64,000 bases of DNA from Burkholderia ubonensis (lineage in GTDB: Bacteria > Pseudomonadota > Gammaproteobacteria > Burkholderiales > Burkholderiaceae): NCBI RefSeq assembly GCF_001718695.1, contig NZ_CP013421.1:1054001-1118000 (forward strand), given 5' to 3'. The notes under the pieces are model-generated. The model worked only from the letters and a program-made list of their open reading frames with translations, was not told the DNA's origin and did no database searches. A program made the translations under genes and the position numbers. This document shows positions 47,739-56,056 of the stretch, one piece after another. Numbering within the stretch: position 1 is the first letter of the stretch; each line of letters opens with the position of its first letter.

Positions 47739-48332
47739 ATGACGCAATCGACTTCCTCCGCGGCCGGCACGGTCGTCGTCTACCACTCCGGCTACGGCCA
47801 TACCGAACGGATGGCAAAGGCCGTCGCCGACGGCGCGGGCGCCGTGCTGGTCGCGATCGACGCCGACGGAAACGTCGCCGACGACGCGTGGCGCACGCTT
47901 GCCGCGGCCGACGCGATCCTGTTCGGCTCGCCGACCTACATGGGCGGCCCCAGCTGGCAGTTCAAGAAATTCGCCGACGCCACTGCGAAGGCGTGGTTCG
48001 AAGGCGCATGGCGCAACAAGCTGTTCGGCGGCTTCACCAACAGCGCGAGCGTCAACGGCGACAAGCTGAACACGCTCGAGTACTTCGTGTTGCTGGCGGG
48101 CCAGCACGGCGGCCTCTGGGTCAGCATGGACCTCAAGCCGGCGAACCTGAAGGCGTCGCAGCGCGACGACCTGAATCGCATGGGCTCGTATCTTGCGCCG
48201 ATGGCGCAGACGCCGGCCGATGCGTCGCCCGACGAAATGTCGCCGGGCGATCTCGAGACCGCCCGCCGCTACGGCGAGCGCGTCGCGACCGTCGCCGCGC
48301 AGTGGCGCGCGGGGCGCGCGCAGATCGGCTGA
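47739..48332 (+). CDS. Flavodoxin-family NAD(P)H:quinone oxidoreductase (WrbA-like)
   Basis: This 197-residue FMN protein has the phosphate-binding loop near the N-terminus (VVVYHSGYGHTERMAKAVAD), and FGSPTYMGGPSWQFKKF and FTNSASVNGDKL match the FMN-contact loops of flavodoxin-like/WrbA proteins. It probably reduces quinones by two electrons. AAAGGA precedes ATG 47739. It is divergent from the LysR gene and followed by the aldo/keto reductase after 72 bases, so the two likely form an operon for detoxifying carbonyl and quinone compounds. Confidence 0.88.
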   Translation: MTQSTSSAAGTVVVYHSGYGHTERMAKAVADGAGAVLVAIDADGNVADDAWRTLAAADAILFGSPTYMGGPSWQFKKFADATAKAWFEGAWRNKLFGGFTNSASVNGDKLNTLEYFVLLAGQHGGLWVSMDLKPANLKASQRDDLNRMGSYLAPMAQTPADASPDEMSPGDLETARRYGERVATVAAQWRAGRAQIG

Positions 48333-48404
48333 ATTCGCATCCGGCGCGCGACGCGTGAGCGCGCGCCGCCGCATGCGGTGTTGGCGAACCGGAAAGGAAC
48401 CAGG

Positions 48405-49460
48405 ATGAAATACAAGCAATTGGGCCGCACGGGCCTGTACGTCTCCGAGCTGTGTCTCGGCACGATGACGCTCGGCGGCAATGCGGACGCCGGCATGTGG
48501 GCGGCGATCGGCGCCGTCGGCCAGCACGACGCGAACCGGCTGATCGAACGCGCGCTGGCCGGCGGCATCAACTTCATCGATACCGCGGACGTCTACTCGT
48601 TCGGCCAGTCCGAGCGCATCGTCGGCCAGGCGCTGAAGGACCTCGGCGTGCCGCGCGCCGACGTCGTGCTGGCGACCAAGACGGCCGGCGCGATGGGTCC
48701 GAAGCCGAACGATCAGGGCGCGTCGCGCGCGCACATCATGGATTCGGCGCAGCGCAGCCTGGAACGGCTGCAGGTCGACCATATCGACCTCTACCAGATC
48801 CATGCGAACGATCCGGTCACGCCGATCGACGAGACGCTGCGGGCGCTGGACGACCTGACGCGTCAGGGGCTGGTGCGTTATGTGGGCGTCTCGAACTGGC
48901 GAGCGGGCAAGATCGGCAAGGCGCTCGGGCTCAGCGAAGCGCTCCGCGCGACGCGCTTCGAGACGCTGCAGGCCTATTACTCGATCGCCGGACGCGACGT
49001 CGAGCGCGAGCTGGTGCCGCTCGCGCGCGACGAGCAACTGTCGCTGCTGGTCTGGTCGCCCCTCGCCGGCGGCCTGCTGTCGGGGAAGTTCGGGCCGGGT
49101 GCGCCTACCGATGCCGGTGCGCGCCGTGCGCATTTCGATTTCCCGCCGGTCGATCTCGAGCGCGCGTGGCCGTGCGTGGCGGCGATGCGCACGCTCGCCG
49201 ACGCGCGCGGCGTGTCGGTGGCGCGGATCGCGCTCGCGTGGCTGCTCGCGAAGCAGCATGTGACGAGCGTCATCGTCGGCGCCAAACGGATCGAGCAGCT
49301 CGAAGACAATCTCGGCGCGCTCGACGTCGTGCTGAGCGCGGACGAGCTGGCGCATCTCGACACGGTGAGTGCGCTGCCGTCCGGCTATCCGGACTGGATG
49401 ATCGAGCGTCAGGCGGCGGGGCGGTATCCGCAGCCGTTCGTGCCGGCCGCCGTGGAGTAA
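48405..49460 (+). CDS. Aldo/keto reductase
   Basis: This 351-residue NADPH-dependent carbonyl reductase has the AKR fold. The tetrad is visible: Asp and Tyr in DTADVYSFGQSE, Lys in LATKTAG and His in DLYQIHANDP. The cofactor segment SVIVGAKRIEQLEDNL lies near the C-terminus. The GGAAAGGAAC site supports ATG 48405 over an upstream in-frame TTG. The substrate is not known; the pairing with a WrbA-like enzyme and a LysR regulator suggests detoxification. Confidence 0.92.
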   Translation: MKYKQLGRTGLYVSELCLGTMTLGGNADAGMWAAIGAVGQHDANRLIERALAGGINFIDTADVYSFGQSERIVGQALKDLGVPRADVVLATKTAGAMGPKPNDQGASRAHIMDSAQRSLERLQVDHIDLYQIHANDPVTPIDETLRALDDLTRQGLVRYVGVSNWRAGKIGKALGLSEALRATRFETLQAYYSIAGRDVERELVPLARDEQLSLLVWSPLAGGLLSGKFGPGAPTDAGARRAHFDFPPVDLERAWPCVAAMRTLADARGVSVARIALAWLLAKQHVTSVIVGAKRIEQLEDNLGALDVVLSADELAHLDTVSALPSGYPDWMIERQAAGRYPQPFVPAAVE

Positions 49461-49526
49461 TGTCGGCGCCTCGGTCTGCACCGAGGCCGCCGCCGTGCAG
49501 CGCGGCCGGCGAGTGGCCGGTCAGCG

Positions 49527-50255
49527 TTACGGCGCGACCGACGCGCCGCTGATCCCGTGCCGCCGCAGCGCATCGGCGACGAAGCCCGACGCCTTCATCT
49601 CCTCGACGAACGCGCCGAGCAGCGCGGCGGCCGCTTCGCCGCGACTCTTCGGCACGCCCATCGCCTGCCGGATCACCATGAAACGCTCGCCGAGCAGCCG
49701 CAGGCCGGGCGTCTTCGCCGCATCGGCCTCGAGCTGCTGCTTCACGCCCGCCGCGACTTCGAGCCGCTCGTCGACGAAGGTCGGCACGACGTCCGCCGAA
49801 GTCGGCGCACGCACGATCTGCGCGGCCTTCAGCTCGCGCGTGAGAAACAGGTCGTACGCGCTGCCCTTGCCGACCGTCACGCGGTTGTGCGGCTGATCGA
49901 CGTCGGCATTGCTGCGGATCGGCGAATCGTCGCGCACCAGGTAGTAGCCCTCGATCAGCACGTACGGCTCGGTGAACGCGACCGTTTCGCCGCGCAGCGG
50001 ATCGATCGCGAAGAAGCCGAAGTCGGCGCGCTCGTCGGCGAGCGCCTGCACCGATTTGCCGGCCGCGTCGAACACGACCAGTTCGAGTTCGGCCGACAGG
50101 CGCTCGGCGAATGCGCGCGCGAGGTCGATCGACACGCCGAACGGCTCGCCGGTGGCCGGGTCGCGGTTCGCGAGAATCGGGTTGCCGAGATTGATCGATG
50201 CGCGCAGCTTGCCGGTCGGCGTGAAGGCGGCGAGGACGGAAGGGTCGATGGTCAT
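49527..50255 (-). CDS. Solute-binding-protein-type (SBP-3) domain protein without signal peptide
   Basis: This 242-residue protein matches bacterial extracellular solute-binding family 3. It has GEPFGVSIDLARAFAERL, ADFGFFAIDPLRGETVAFTEPYV and the hinge region NRVTVGKGSAYDLFLTREL. Unlike transport proteins of this family it starts MTIDPSVLAAFTPTGKLRA, with no signal peptide or lipobox. No ABC permease or ATPase gene lies nearby. It may be a cytoplasmic binding or enzyme domain. It is convergent with the aldo/keto reductase. Confidence 0.82.
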   Translation of the reverse strand: MTIDPSVLAAFTPTGKLRASINLGNPILANRDPATGEPFGVSIDLARAFAERLSAELELVVFDAAGKSVQALADERADFGFFAIDPLRGETVAFTEPYVLIEGYYLVRDDSPIRSNADVDQPHNRVTVGKGSAYDLFLTRELKAAQIVRAPTSADVVPTFVDERLEVAAGVKQQLEADAAKTPGLRLLGERFMVIRQAMGVPKSRGEAAAALLGAFVEEMKASGFVADALRRHGISGASVAP

Positions 50256-50418
50256 TGCGAAGGCTCGTAGAGGATCGGTTGCGCGAGGTGCGCGGGATGC
50301 GGCGTTGCGCTCACGCGCGAACGGCGCGCGCGAGTGCGCGTGCGCGTGCGGGCGCGGGCGCGTGCGCGGGCGCGGCGCCGCCGATGCGGGGCGGCGCGCC
50401 GCTCGCGTGTCGCGGCGC

Positions 50419-50712
50419 TCACTTCACCGCGACTTCCGTATGCACGACCTGCGGCGGGCTCTTGAAGAACGGGCCAGCCAGCTGCCGCCACGCCTGGAAG
50501 TCGTCCGACTGGCGGAAATGCACCATGTGGTCGTCGACGGTTTCCCATTCGACGACGAGCAGATAGCCGCCGCTGCGCTCGATCAAGCGATGCAGCTGCG
50601 CGCCGCCGCAGCCGCGCGCCCGCGCGAACAGCGGCAGTGCGGCGCGAACCGCCGCTTCGAATTGGGCGGCTTGCGCCGGATCGATTTCGAGCGATGCCAT
50701 TTCCAGGATCAT
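50419..50712 (-). CDS. ABM-family (antibiotic biosynthesis monooxygenase-like) small protein
   Basis: This 97-residue ferredoxin-like-fold protein starts at ATG 50712 (MILEMASLEIDPAQ). The family pattern is clear: FEAAVRAALPLFARARGCGG, then YLLVVEWETVDDHMVHFRQS and FKSPPQVVHTEVAV. Relatives act as quinol monooxygenases (YgiN type) or haem-degrading enzymes, but active residues vary and the substrate is unknown. It is read in the same direction as the solute-binding gene, 163 bases upstream of it. Confidence 0.86.
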   Translation of the reverse strand: MILEMASLEIDPAQAAQFEAAVRAALPLFARARGCGGAQLHRLIERSGGYLLVVEWETVDDHMVHFRQSDDFQAWRQLAGPFFKSPPQVVHTEVAVK

Positions 50713-50890
50713 GCGTGCTCCATAGGTTGAATGAGTGTGCAGCCGGCGCGCGCCGCGCTCGGCGCGCCCCGCCACGATACCGGAAGCCGGCGCGCGTCGC
50801 AGCCAGCTGCGCCGCCAGTCAGCTGCGCTGCATCAGCGTTTTCCCCGATACGGAATGCGCGGCGCCGGCCGTTCTCACAGAGGAGAGGTG

Positions 50891-51826
50891 GTGAAGACAA
50901 TTGATCCGAGGCCGATTATGACGATTTCCGCGACGAACGGAACAGACGCAACCGATGGCGCGACCGGCATGACTGCCGCGCTGCCTGAAACGATCGGCGC
51001 AACGGCGGACGGCGAGCCGCGCCGCACGGCGTCGATCCTGCTGGTCGACGACGAGCCGAACGTGCTGTCCGCGCTGCGGCGCGTGCTGCGGCCCGCGAAT
51101 TACGAAGTGTTGACGGCCGACGGCGGCGAGGCGGCGCTCGAGCTCCTGGCGTCGACCGAAGTCGACCTGATCGTATCGGACATGCGCATGCCGCACATGA
51201 GCGGCGCGGCGTTTCTCCGCCGTGCCCGCGCGCTGTACCCGGAGACGATGCGGGTGCTGCTGACCGGCTATTCCGACATCGCGTCGATCGTCGAGGCCGT
51301 CAACGAAGGCGGCATCTATCGCTACCTGAACAAGCCGTGGGACGACCACGATCTGCTGCTGACGATCGAACAGGCGCTCGAGCAGCGGCGCCTGCGGCGC
51401 GAGGCCGCGCGGCTGACGGCGCTCACGCAGGCGCAGAACGAGACGCTGCGCCAGTTCAACACGGAACTCGAAACCCAGGTGCGGGCCCGCACCGAGGAAC
51501 TGGCCCAGACCGTGATGTTCCTCGAAGCGGCGCAGCGCGACCTGAAAAGCAATTTCACGGCGATGGTGCAGGTCTGCGCGAGCATGATCGAGCTGCGCTG
51601 CGGGGCCGCCAGCGGGCAGTCGATGCGCATCGGCGAAATCGCGCGGCATCTCGCGTTCGCGTCCGAGATGTCCAGCCTTCACGCGCAGGACGTCTATTAC
51701 GCCGGGCTGCTGCACGGGATCGGCAAGCTGTCGTTGCCCGACGAGCTGCTGCACAAGCCGCTGAGCCGCATGACCACGGACGAGGCCTGTTCCAGCAGCA
51801 TCCGCTGCGCGCGCAAATGGTGCTGA
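50891..51826 (+). CDS. REC domain and first part of the HD-GYP-like domain (N-terminal frame)
   Basis: This frame codes for the receiver domain with ILLVDDEPNVLSALRRVL, the phospho-acceptor Asp near residue 97 in SDMRMPHMSG, the TGYSD switch and the YLNKPWDD Lys. A long helix rich in Glu, Gln and Arg (EQALEQRRLRREAARLTAL) follows and then the start of the HD-GYP-like region, HAQDVYYAGLLHGIGKLSLP. After MTTDEA the translation is out of frame and stops. If translated as it is, it would give a REC protein with half an output domain. Confidence 0.8.
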   Translation: MKTIDPRPIMTISATNGTDATDGATGMTAALPETIGATADGEPRRTASILLVDDEPNVLSALRRVLRPANYEVLTADGGEAALELLASTEVDLIVSDMRMPHMSGAAFLRRARALYPETMRVLLTGYSDIASIVEAVNEGGIYRYLNKPWDDHDLLLTIEQALEQRRLRREAARLTALTQAQNETLRQFNTELETQVRARTEELAQTVMFLEAAQRDLKSNFTAMVQVCASMIELRCGAASGQSMRIGEIARHLAFASEMSSLHAQDVYYAGLLHGIGKLSLPDELLHKPLSRMTTDEACSSSIRCARKWC

Positions 51827-52368
51827 CGCCGGTTGCGCAGCTTCATCAGGTCGCGTCGATCGTGCTGCACCAGTACGAACGGTTCAACGGCCGCGGCACG
51901 CCGGACGGCCTCGCGGGCATCGATATTCCGCTCGGCTCGCGGATCGTCGCGGTCGCGCGCGATTTCGAGGGGCTGCGCCTCGGCGAGATCGGCCCGCCGC
52001 ATTCCGTCGAACAGGCGCTCGACGTTCTCAAGTCTCAGGCCGGCGTGCGCTACGACCCGCTGCTCGTCGCGCGCTTCATCGACCTGATGCGCGATCCCCA
52101 GAACCTCGGCATCGCGGCGTCGGTGGCGGAGATCCAGTCCGCGCAGCTGTGCGAAGGGATGCAGCTCGCGGACGACCTGCGCACGCATCGCGGCGTGCTG
52201 CTGATGACGAGGGGCAGCGTGATGACGACCCACCAGATCGAACTCGTGCGCCGTTTCGAAGCACGGGAAGGGACGCCGTTCGACATCCTCGTGGTGGCCG
52301 GCGCGACCGGCGCGACCGGTGCGACGGGCGCGGGCGCGGCTGCGGCGAGCCACGCGCCGTCCGCCTGA
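51787..52368 (+). CDS. Rest of the HD-GYP-like domain (C-terminal frame)
   Basis: This frame continues LFQQHPLRAQMVLTPVAQLH, the second helix of the HD-GYP domain, then HQYERFNGRGTPDGL, where the family's HHE...DGSGYP motif should be. The segment RIVAVARDFEGLRLG replaces RIxxVADxYDALT. It has no start codon with a ribosome site of its own. A repeat of Ala-Thr-Gly (GATGATGATGAG) sits near the end and is coded by GCGACCGG units at about 52300-52330. Confidence 0.75.
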   Translation: MFQQHPLRAQMVLTPVAQLHQVASIVLHQYERFNGRGTPDGLAGIDIPLGSRIVAVARDFEGLRLGEIGPPHSVEQALDVLKSQAGVRYDPLLVARFIDLMRDPQNLGIAASVAEIQSAQLCEGMQLADDLRTHRGVLLMTRGSVMTTHQIELVRRFEAREGTPFDILVVAGATGATGATGAGAAAASHAPSA

Positions 52369-52386
52369 GCCGGCGCGCGGCTGCAC

Positions 52387-52406
52387 GGCCCTCGCACGCG
52401 AGGGCC
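52387..52406 (+). terminator. GC-rich hairpin between the regulator and the MHYT kinase
   Basis: A perfect 8-bp stem (GGCCCTCG with CGAGGGCC) and a CACG tetraloop lie between the regulator stop and the kinase start. There is no T-run. It may tune the ratio of the two products by attenuation or mRNA processing. Confidence 0.5.
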
Positions 52407-52434
52407 ACGCGTTCAATCCGACCGAGGCGCGATC

Positions 52435-54207
52435 ATGCAAGGCACCTACCATTTGCCGCTCGTCCTGCTGTCGCTCGTCATCGCGACGCTGGCCTCCTAC
52501 ACGGCGCTCGATCTGGCCGCGTTCATTTCGCTGCTCGACAAGCCGCGGCTCAGGCGCGCGTGGCTGGGCGGCGGTGCGGCCGCGATGGGCACCGGAATCT
52601 GGTCGATGCATTTCGTCGGGATGCTGGCGTTCTCGCTGCCGATTCCCCTCGGCTACGACCTGGTCGAGACGGGCGTATCGCTGGTGATCGCCGTGCTCGT
52701 GTCGTACTTCGCGCTGAGCGTGGTGACGCGCGCCATGCAGACGCGTTCCCGGCTGCTCGCCGGCGGCGTGCTGATGGGGGGCGGCATCGCCGGCATGCAT
52801 TACACGGGCATGGCCGCGATGCAGATGCAGCCGGGCATCCGCTACGATCCCGCGCTGTTCGCCGCGTCGATCGGCATCGCCGTGCTGGCGTCGACTGCCG
52901 CGCTGTGGATGGCGCAGGCGTTGCGCGCGCAGCACGCGCGCCATGCGAGCGCGCTGCGGATCGGCGCGGCGCTCGTCATGGGCATCGCGATCAGCGGCAT
53001 GCATTACACGGCGATGGCGGCGGCGCATTTCGCGCCGGACGCGCGCTGCGGCGCCGCGAACGGCATCGACACGCCGTGGCTCGCGACGACCATCGCGATG
53101 TTCACCACCGCGACCTTGACCGTCACGCTGCTGGTGTGCCGGTTCGACGCACGCACGATGTTCCTGCGCGGCATCACCGACATGCTCGAGCGGCTGGTGC
53201 GCGTGCGCACCGCGGAGCTCGAGACCGCGTTGCGCCGTTACGAGCAGACCACCGCGATGCTGCAGCGCACGCGCGAGAACATGGCGACCGAGATCGACGA
53301 GCGCCGTGCCGCGCAAGCGCGCCTCGAACAGGAGAAGGACGAGCAGCGGCGCCTGCTGCACGAGCTCGAGGAAACCCACGTTCAACTGCTGCAGTCGGAA
53401 AAGCTCGCGTCGATCGGCCAGCTCGCGGCGGGCATCGCGCACGAGATCAACAATCCGATCGGCTTCGTCAGCGCGAATCTCAATACGCTGAAGACCTGGG
53501 TCCGCGGCCTGCTCGACGTGGTCGCCGCGCACGACGCGCTGCTGCCGCAACTCGAGCCGGCCGCGCGCGACGCGCTGGCGGCGCAGCGCCGCGCGGCCGA
53601 CCTCGACTACGTGCGCGACGAGATCGTGACGCTGATCGATGAGTCGATCGACGGGACGATGCGGGTGAGGCGCATCGTGCAGGACCTGCGCGACTTCTCG
53701 CGCCCGGGCAGCGACGAATGGAGCGTCGTCGACATCCACGCGGGCCTCGAGAGCACGCTGAACGTCGTCCACAACGAGCTCAAGTACAAGGCCGACATCG
53801 TGCGCGAGTACGGCGACGTGCCGCATGTCGAATGCCTGCCTTCACAACTGAACCAGGTGTTCATGAACCTGCTCGTCAATGCGGCGCAGGCGATCCCGGG
53901 GCGCGGCGTCATCACGATTCGCACGACGAGCGACGGCGACCACGTGACGATCGCGATCAGCGATACCGGAAAGGGCATGCCGCCCGACGTCATGCGCCGG
54001 ATCTTCGATCCGTTCTTCACGACCAAGCCGGTCGGGCAGGGGACCGGGCTCGGGCTGTCGGTGTCGCACGGAATCGTCGAGCGTCATCGCGGCACGATCG
54101 ACGTGACGAGCGTGCCGGGGCAGGGCACGACGTTCTGCGTGCGGCTGCCGATCCGGCGGTCGCACGCGGACGCGAGCGACGCGACAGCGATCGCGCAGCG
54201 CGCGTGA
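52435..54207 (+). CDS. MHYT-domain sensor histidine kinase
   Basis: This 590-residue membrane kinase has an N-terminal MHYT sensor of about seven helices (residues 1-240) with three copies of the motif: MHFVGM, MHYTGM and MHYTAM. MHYT domains are thought to bind metal and sense O2, CO or NO. A coiled coil leads to the HisKA box SIGQLAAGIAHEINNPIGF with His336, then the HATPase boxes NQVFMNLLVNAAQA, DTGKGMPPD and GTGLGLSVS. The likely target is the REC protein just upstream. A GAGG site precedes ATG 52435. Confidence 0.93.
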   Translation: MQGTYHLPLVLLSLVIATLASYTALDLAAFISLLDKPRLRRAWLGGGAAAMGTGIWSMHFVGMLAFSLPIPLGYDLVETGVSLVIAVLVSYFALSVVTRAMQTRSRLLAGGVLMGGGIAGMHYTGMAAMQMQPGIRYDPALFAASIGIAVLASTAALWMAQALRAQHARHASALRIGAALVMGIAISGMHYTAMAAAHFAPDARCGAANGIDTPWLATTIAMFTTATLTVTLLVCRFDARTMFLRGITDMLERLVRVRTAELETALRRYEQTTAMLQRTRENMATEIDERRAAQARLEQEKDEQRRLLHELEETHVQLLQSEKLASIGQLAAGIAHEINNPIGFVSANLNTLKTWVRGLLDVVAAHDALLPQLEPAARDALAAQRRAADLDYVRDEIVTLIDESIDGTMRVRRIVQDLRDFSRPGSDEWSVVDIHAGLESTLNVVHNELKYKADIVREYGDVPHVECLPSQLNQVFMNLLVNAAQAIPGRGVITIRTTSDGDHVTIAISDTGKGMPPDVMRRIFDPFFTTKPVGQGTGLGLSVSHGIVERHRGTIDVTSVPGQGTTFCVRLPIRRSHADASDATAIAQRA

Positions 54208-54227
54208 GTCGTGCATGCGCGCCGCCG

Positions 54228-54247
54228 CGCAAGCGCTAGCGCTTGCG
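54228..54247. terminator. 20-base perfect palindrome between convergent genes
   Basis: CGCAAGCGCT joined to AGCGCTTGCG lies where the MHYT kinase and the esterase gene converge and includes the esterase stop codon. It may form a hairpin on both transcripts, a two-way terminator without a T-run. It also codes in part for the Arg/Lys-rich tail of the esterase. Confidence 0.5.
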
Positions 54248-55318
54248 CTTGCGCCGTCGCCTGCGGAAGAAATTCCAGAACATCGCGGTCGCATCCGGCC
54301 CGGTCGCGGAGTGGAACGCCTCGCGCGGATCGCCGCCGCTCCACGCATGGGCGAGGCCGTGCACGATGCAGACGCGCACGATCACCCGGCCGCCGCGCAG
54401 ATAGTCGGTGTAGCGCACGCCGTCGTGCGTGTACGTGCGCTGCTCGCCGACGCGCGGCTCGCCTGCCTCGTCGATCAGCCGATTGAGGCGCGCGAACGCG
54501 ACGCCGAGCTGCACCGCGTTCTGCTCCGCGACGACCGTGTCGAGCCCGCCGTGCACGATCAGCGCGGGCATGCCGGGGTAATGGCGCGTGTCGACGCAGG
54601 TGTCGACGGTGCGGATCGGATCGTCGCGCAGCCCGCGCCGCATCACGCTCATCGCGGCCATCGTCGACAACGGCGGCGCGATGGCAGGGCCGGAGTGCAG
54701 CCCGACCGCCGCGAACCGGTCGGGATAGTCGAGCGCGAGCCGCGCGGCCAGCCCGGCGCCGGCCGACATGCCGGCCAGATAGACGCGGTCGCGATCGAAG
54801 CCGCGTTCGCGCACGATCGCATCGACCAGCGACGCGATCGCCGGCGCTTCCGACAGCGATGCATCGCCATGCCAGTTCCAGCAGCGGTGCGAGTGCGCCG
54901 TCTTCGCCTGCTCGGGCAACAGCACCGCACACCCGGCGCGCGCCGCGACGCGGCAGATGCGCGTGCCGGCCGCGAACGATTCGGCGGTCTGCGTGCAGCC
55001 GTGCAGCATGACGACGACCGGCATGTCGCGCGTCGTCGCCGCCGCGGCGGGCAGGTACAGCGCATAGGCGAGATGGTTGACGAGGCGGCCGGCGGCCGGG
55101 CGCGCCGAATGGAACGAACGCAGCCACGCCCCCTGCGTCTCGCGCGGCGACGTGCGGGCCGCGGGCGCGGCGGGGCGGGCGGCGCGCGCCGTCTTGGTGC
55201 CGGCGCTGCGCTTGACCGACGCGGCGGGCTTCGCGGTTTTACGTTTCGGCCGCGTGCCGGTGGCGGCGGCAAGCAGGTCGAAAGGCCGGAGCCAGAGGCT
55301 GGATTTTTTCCTGGGCAT
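54236..55318 (-). CDS. PHB-depolymerase-family esterase
   Basis: This 360-residue alpha/beta hydrolase is of the esterase-PHB family. The catalytic Ser lies in the lipase box GMSAGAGLA; an oxyanion-type HGCTQTAESFAAG lies upstream, and the His and Asp regions appear as HGLAHAWSGG and HGGLDTVV. ATG 55318 gives MPRKKSSLWLRPFDLLAAAT, a basic start with no clear Sec signal. It ends in the highly basic RRRRKRKR. It may attack polyhydroxyalkanoate oligomers or other esters. The location in the cell is uncertain. Confidence 0.85.
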   Translation of the reverse strand: MPRKKSSLWLRPFDLLAAATGTRPKRKTAKPAASVKRSAGTKTARAARPAAPAARTSPRETQGAWLRSFHSARPAAGRLVNHLAYALYLPAAAATTRDMPVVVMLHGCTQTAESFAAGTRICRVAARAGCAVLLPEQAKTAHSHRCWNWHGDASLSEAPAIASLVDAIVRERGFDRDRVYLAGMSAGAGLAARLALDYPDRFAAVGLHSGPAIAPPLSTMAAMSVMRRGLRDDPIRTVDTCVDTRHYPGMPALIVHGGLDTVVAEQNAVQLGVAFARLNRLIDEAGEPRVGEQRTYTHDGVRYTDYLRGGRVIVRVCIVHGLAHAWSGGDPREAFHSATGPDATAMFWNFFRRRRRKRKR

Positions 55319-55656
55319 GGACGAGTCACGAGTCTCGTGCCGACGGCGCGTAGCGCCGAAGCCGGCGTCGAATGGGAGGCGGGTGCGCACCGAGCACGAT
55401 TCGTGCCGCGCAGCGTGCGAGCGTCGCCGCCGTCCCGCGGCGGACATGCCATCCTAGCAGGCGCCGCGCCGATCGGCTGCGACGGTTCGATGACCGTTCG
55501 ATGAACGTCGCGACACGGCCGCGCGTGCGGCGCATGCGATCGGATGCGAGCGGTAGACCGAAGCAGCGGTATCGGCGGAAGCGGTGCAAGCCGCCGCATC
55601 GCCGTCTCATGCAACGATTGGATGCAGGCCACCGGGCCTCGCACGACGCCGACGCG
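55319..55656. other. Gap between the esterase gene and gtrA
   Basis: This 338-base stretch has no supported gene. It lies between the start of the esterase gene and the end of the gtrA gene, both read on the minus strand, so it must hold the esterase promoter and the end of the Gtr-like transcript. No clear hairpin or promoter was picked out. Confidence 0.4.
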
Positions 55657-56040
55657 TCAGCGATACGTCCACGCGCGGTGCATCACGAACATCGTCGGCG
55701 GGATCAGCAGCGCGATCGCGACGATGGCCGCGCCGCGCGAAACGTCGAGCAGTTCGGCGGCGCGCGCGAGCAGCATCGTTTCGATGAAGCCGGCCGTTGC
55801 GACGGTGAGGTAACGCAGCAGGTTGCGCGAATGCAGCGTCGACGAGAAACTCCACAGCGTGTTGGCGAGATACGAGAACACGGTCGCGCAGACGAACGCG
55901 ACCGCGTTCGCGGCGACCTGCGTCGCATCGAACCAGGCATACAGCGCGGACGCGACCAGCACGTGCAGCGCGGTCGAGCCGAGCCCGGTCACGCCGAAAC
56001 GCGCCAGCCGCGCACGTTCGGCATACAGCAGCGCGAACAT
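55657..56040 (-). CDS. GtrA-family membrane protein (second copy)
   Basis: This 127-residue protein has four hydrophobic segments. Family segments are RLARFGVTGLGSTALHVLVA, then FVCATVFSYLANTLWSFSS and MFVMHRAWTYR. GtrA is the proposed flippase partner of GtrB-type GT2 enzymes, and such a gene lies 16 bases upstream. ATG 56040 was chosen because the frame before it has no hydrophobic or conserved content. It ends the minus-strand Gtr-like set. Confidence 0.86.
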   Translation of the reverse strand: MFALLYAERARLARFGVTGLGSTALHVLVASALYAWFDATQVAANAVAFVCATVFSYLANTLWSFSSTLHSRNLLRYLTVATAGFIETMLLARAAELLDVSRGAAIVAIALLIPPTMFVMHRAWTYR

Positions 56041-56056
56041 CGGCGCGCCCCGCGGC

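Larger units (their letters stand above)
50891..52368 (+). pseudogene. Response regulator with degenerate HD-GYP domain, broken by a one-base frameshift
   Basis: Two frames join into one protein of about 490 residues: REC domain, coiled-coil linker, HD-GYP-like domain and a short C-terminal part. The frame changes near 51786; one extra C in GAGGCCTGTT gives the expected D-E-A-L-F-Q-Q-H-P run. HD-GYP proteins normally hydrolyse c-di-GMP, but this copy has LLHGIGK for LHDIGK and NGRGTPDGL for DGSGYPxGL, so it probably lost catalysis before the frameshift. The MHYT kinase gene begins 66 bases later and is the likely partner. GTG 50891 follows an AGGAG site; ATG 50918 is the alternative. Confidence 0.82.
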
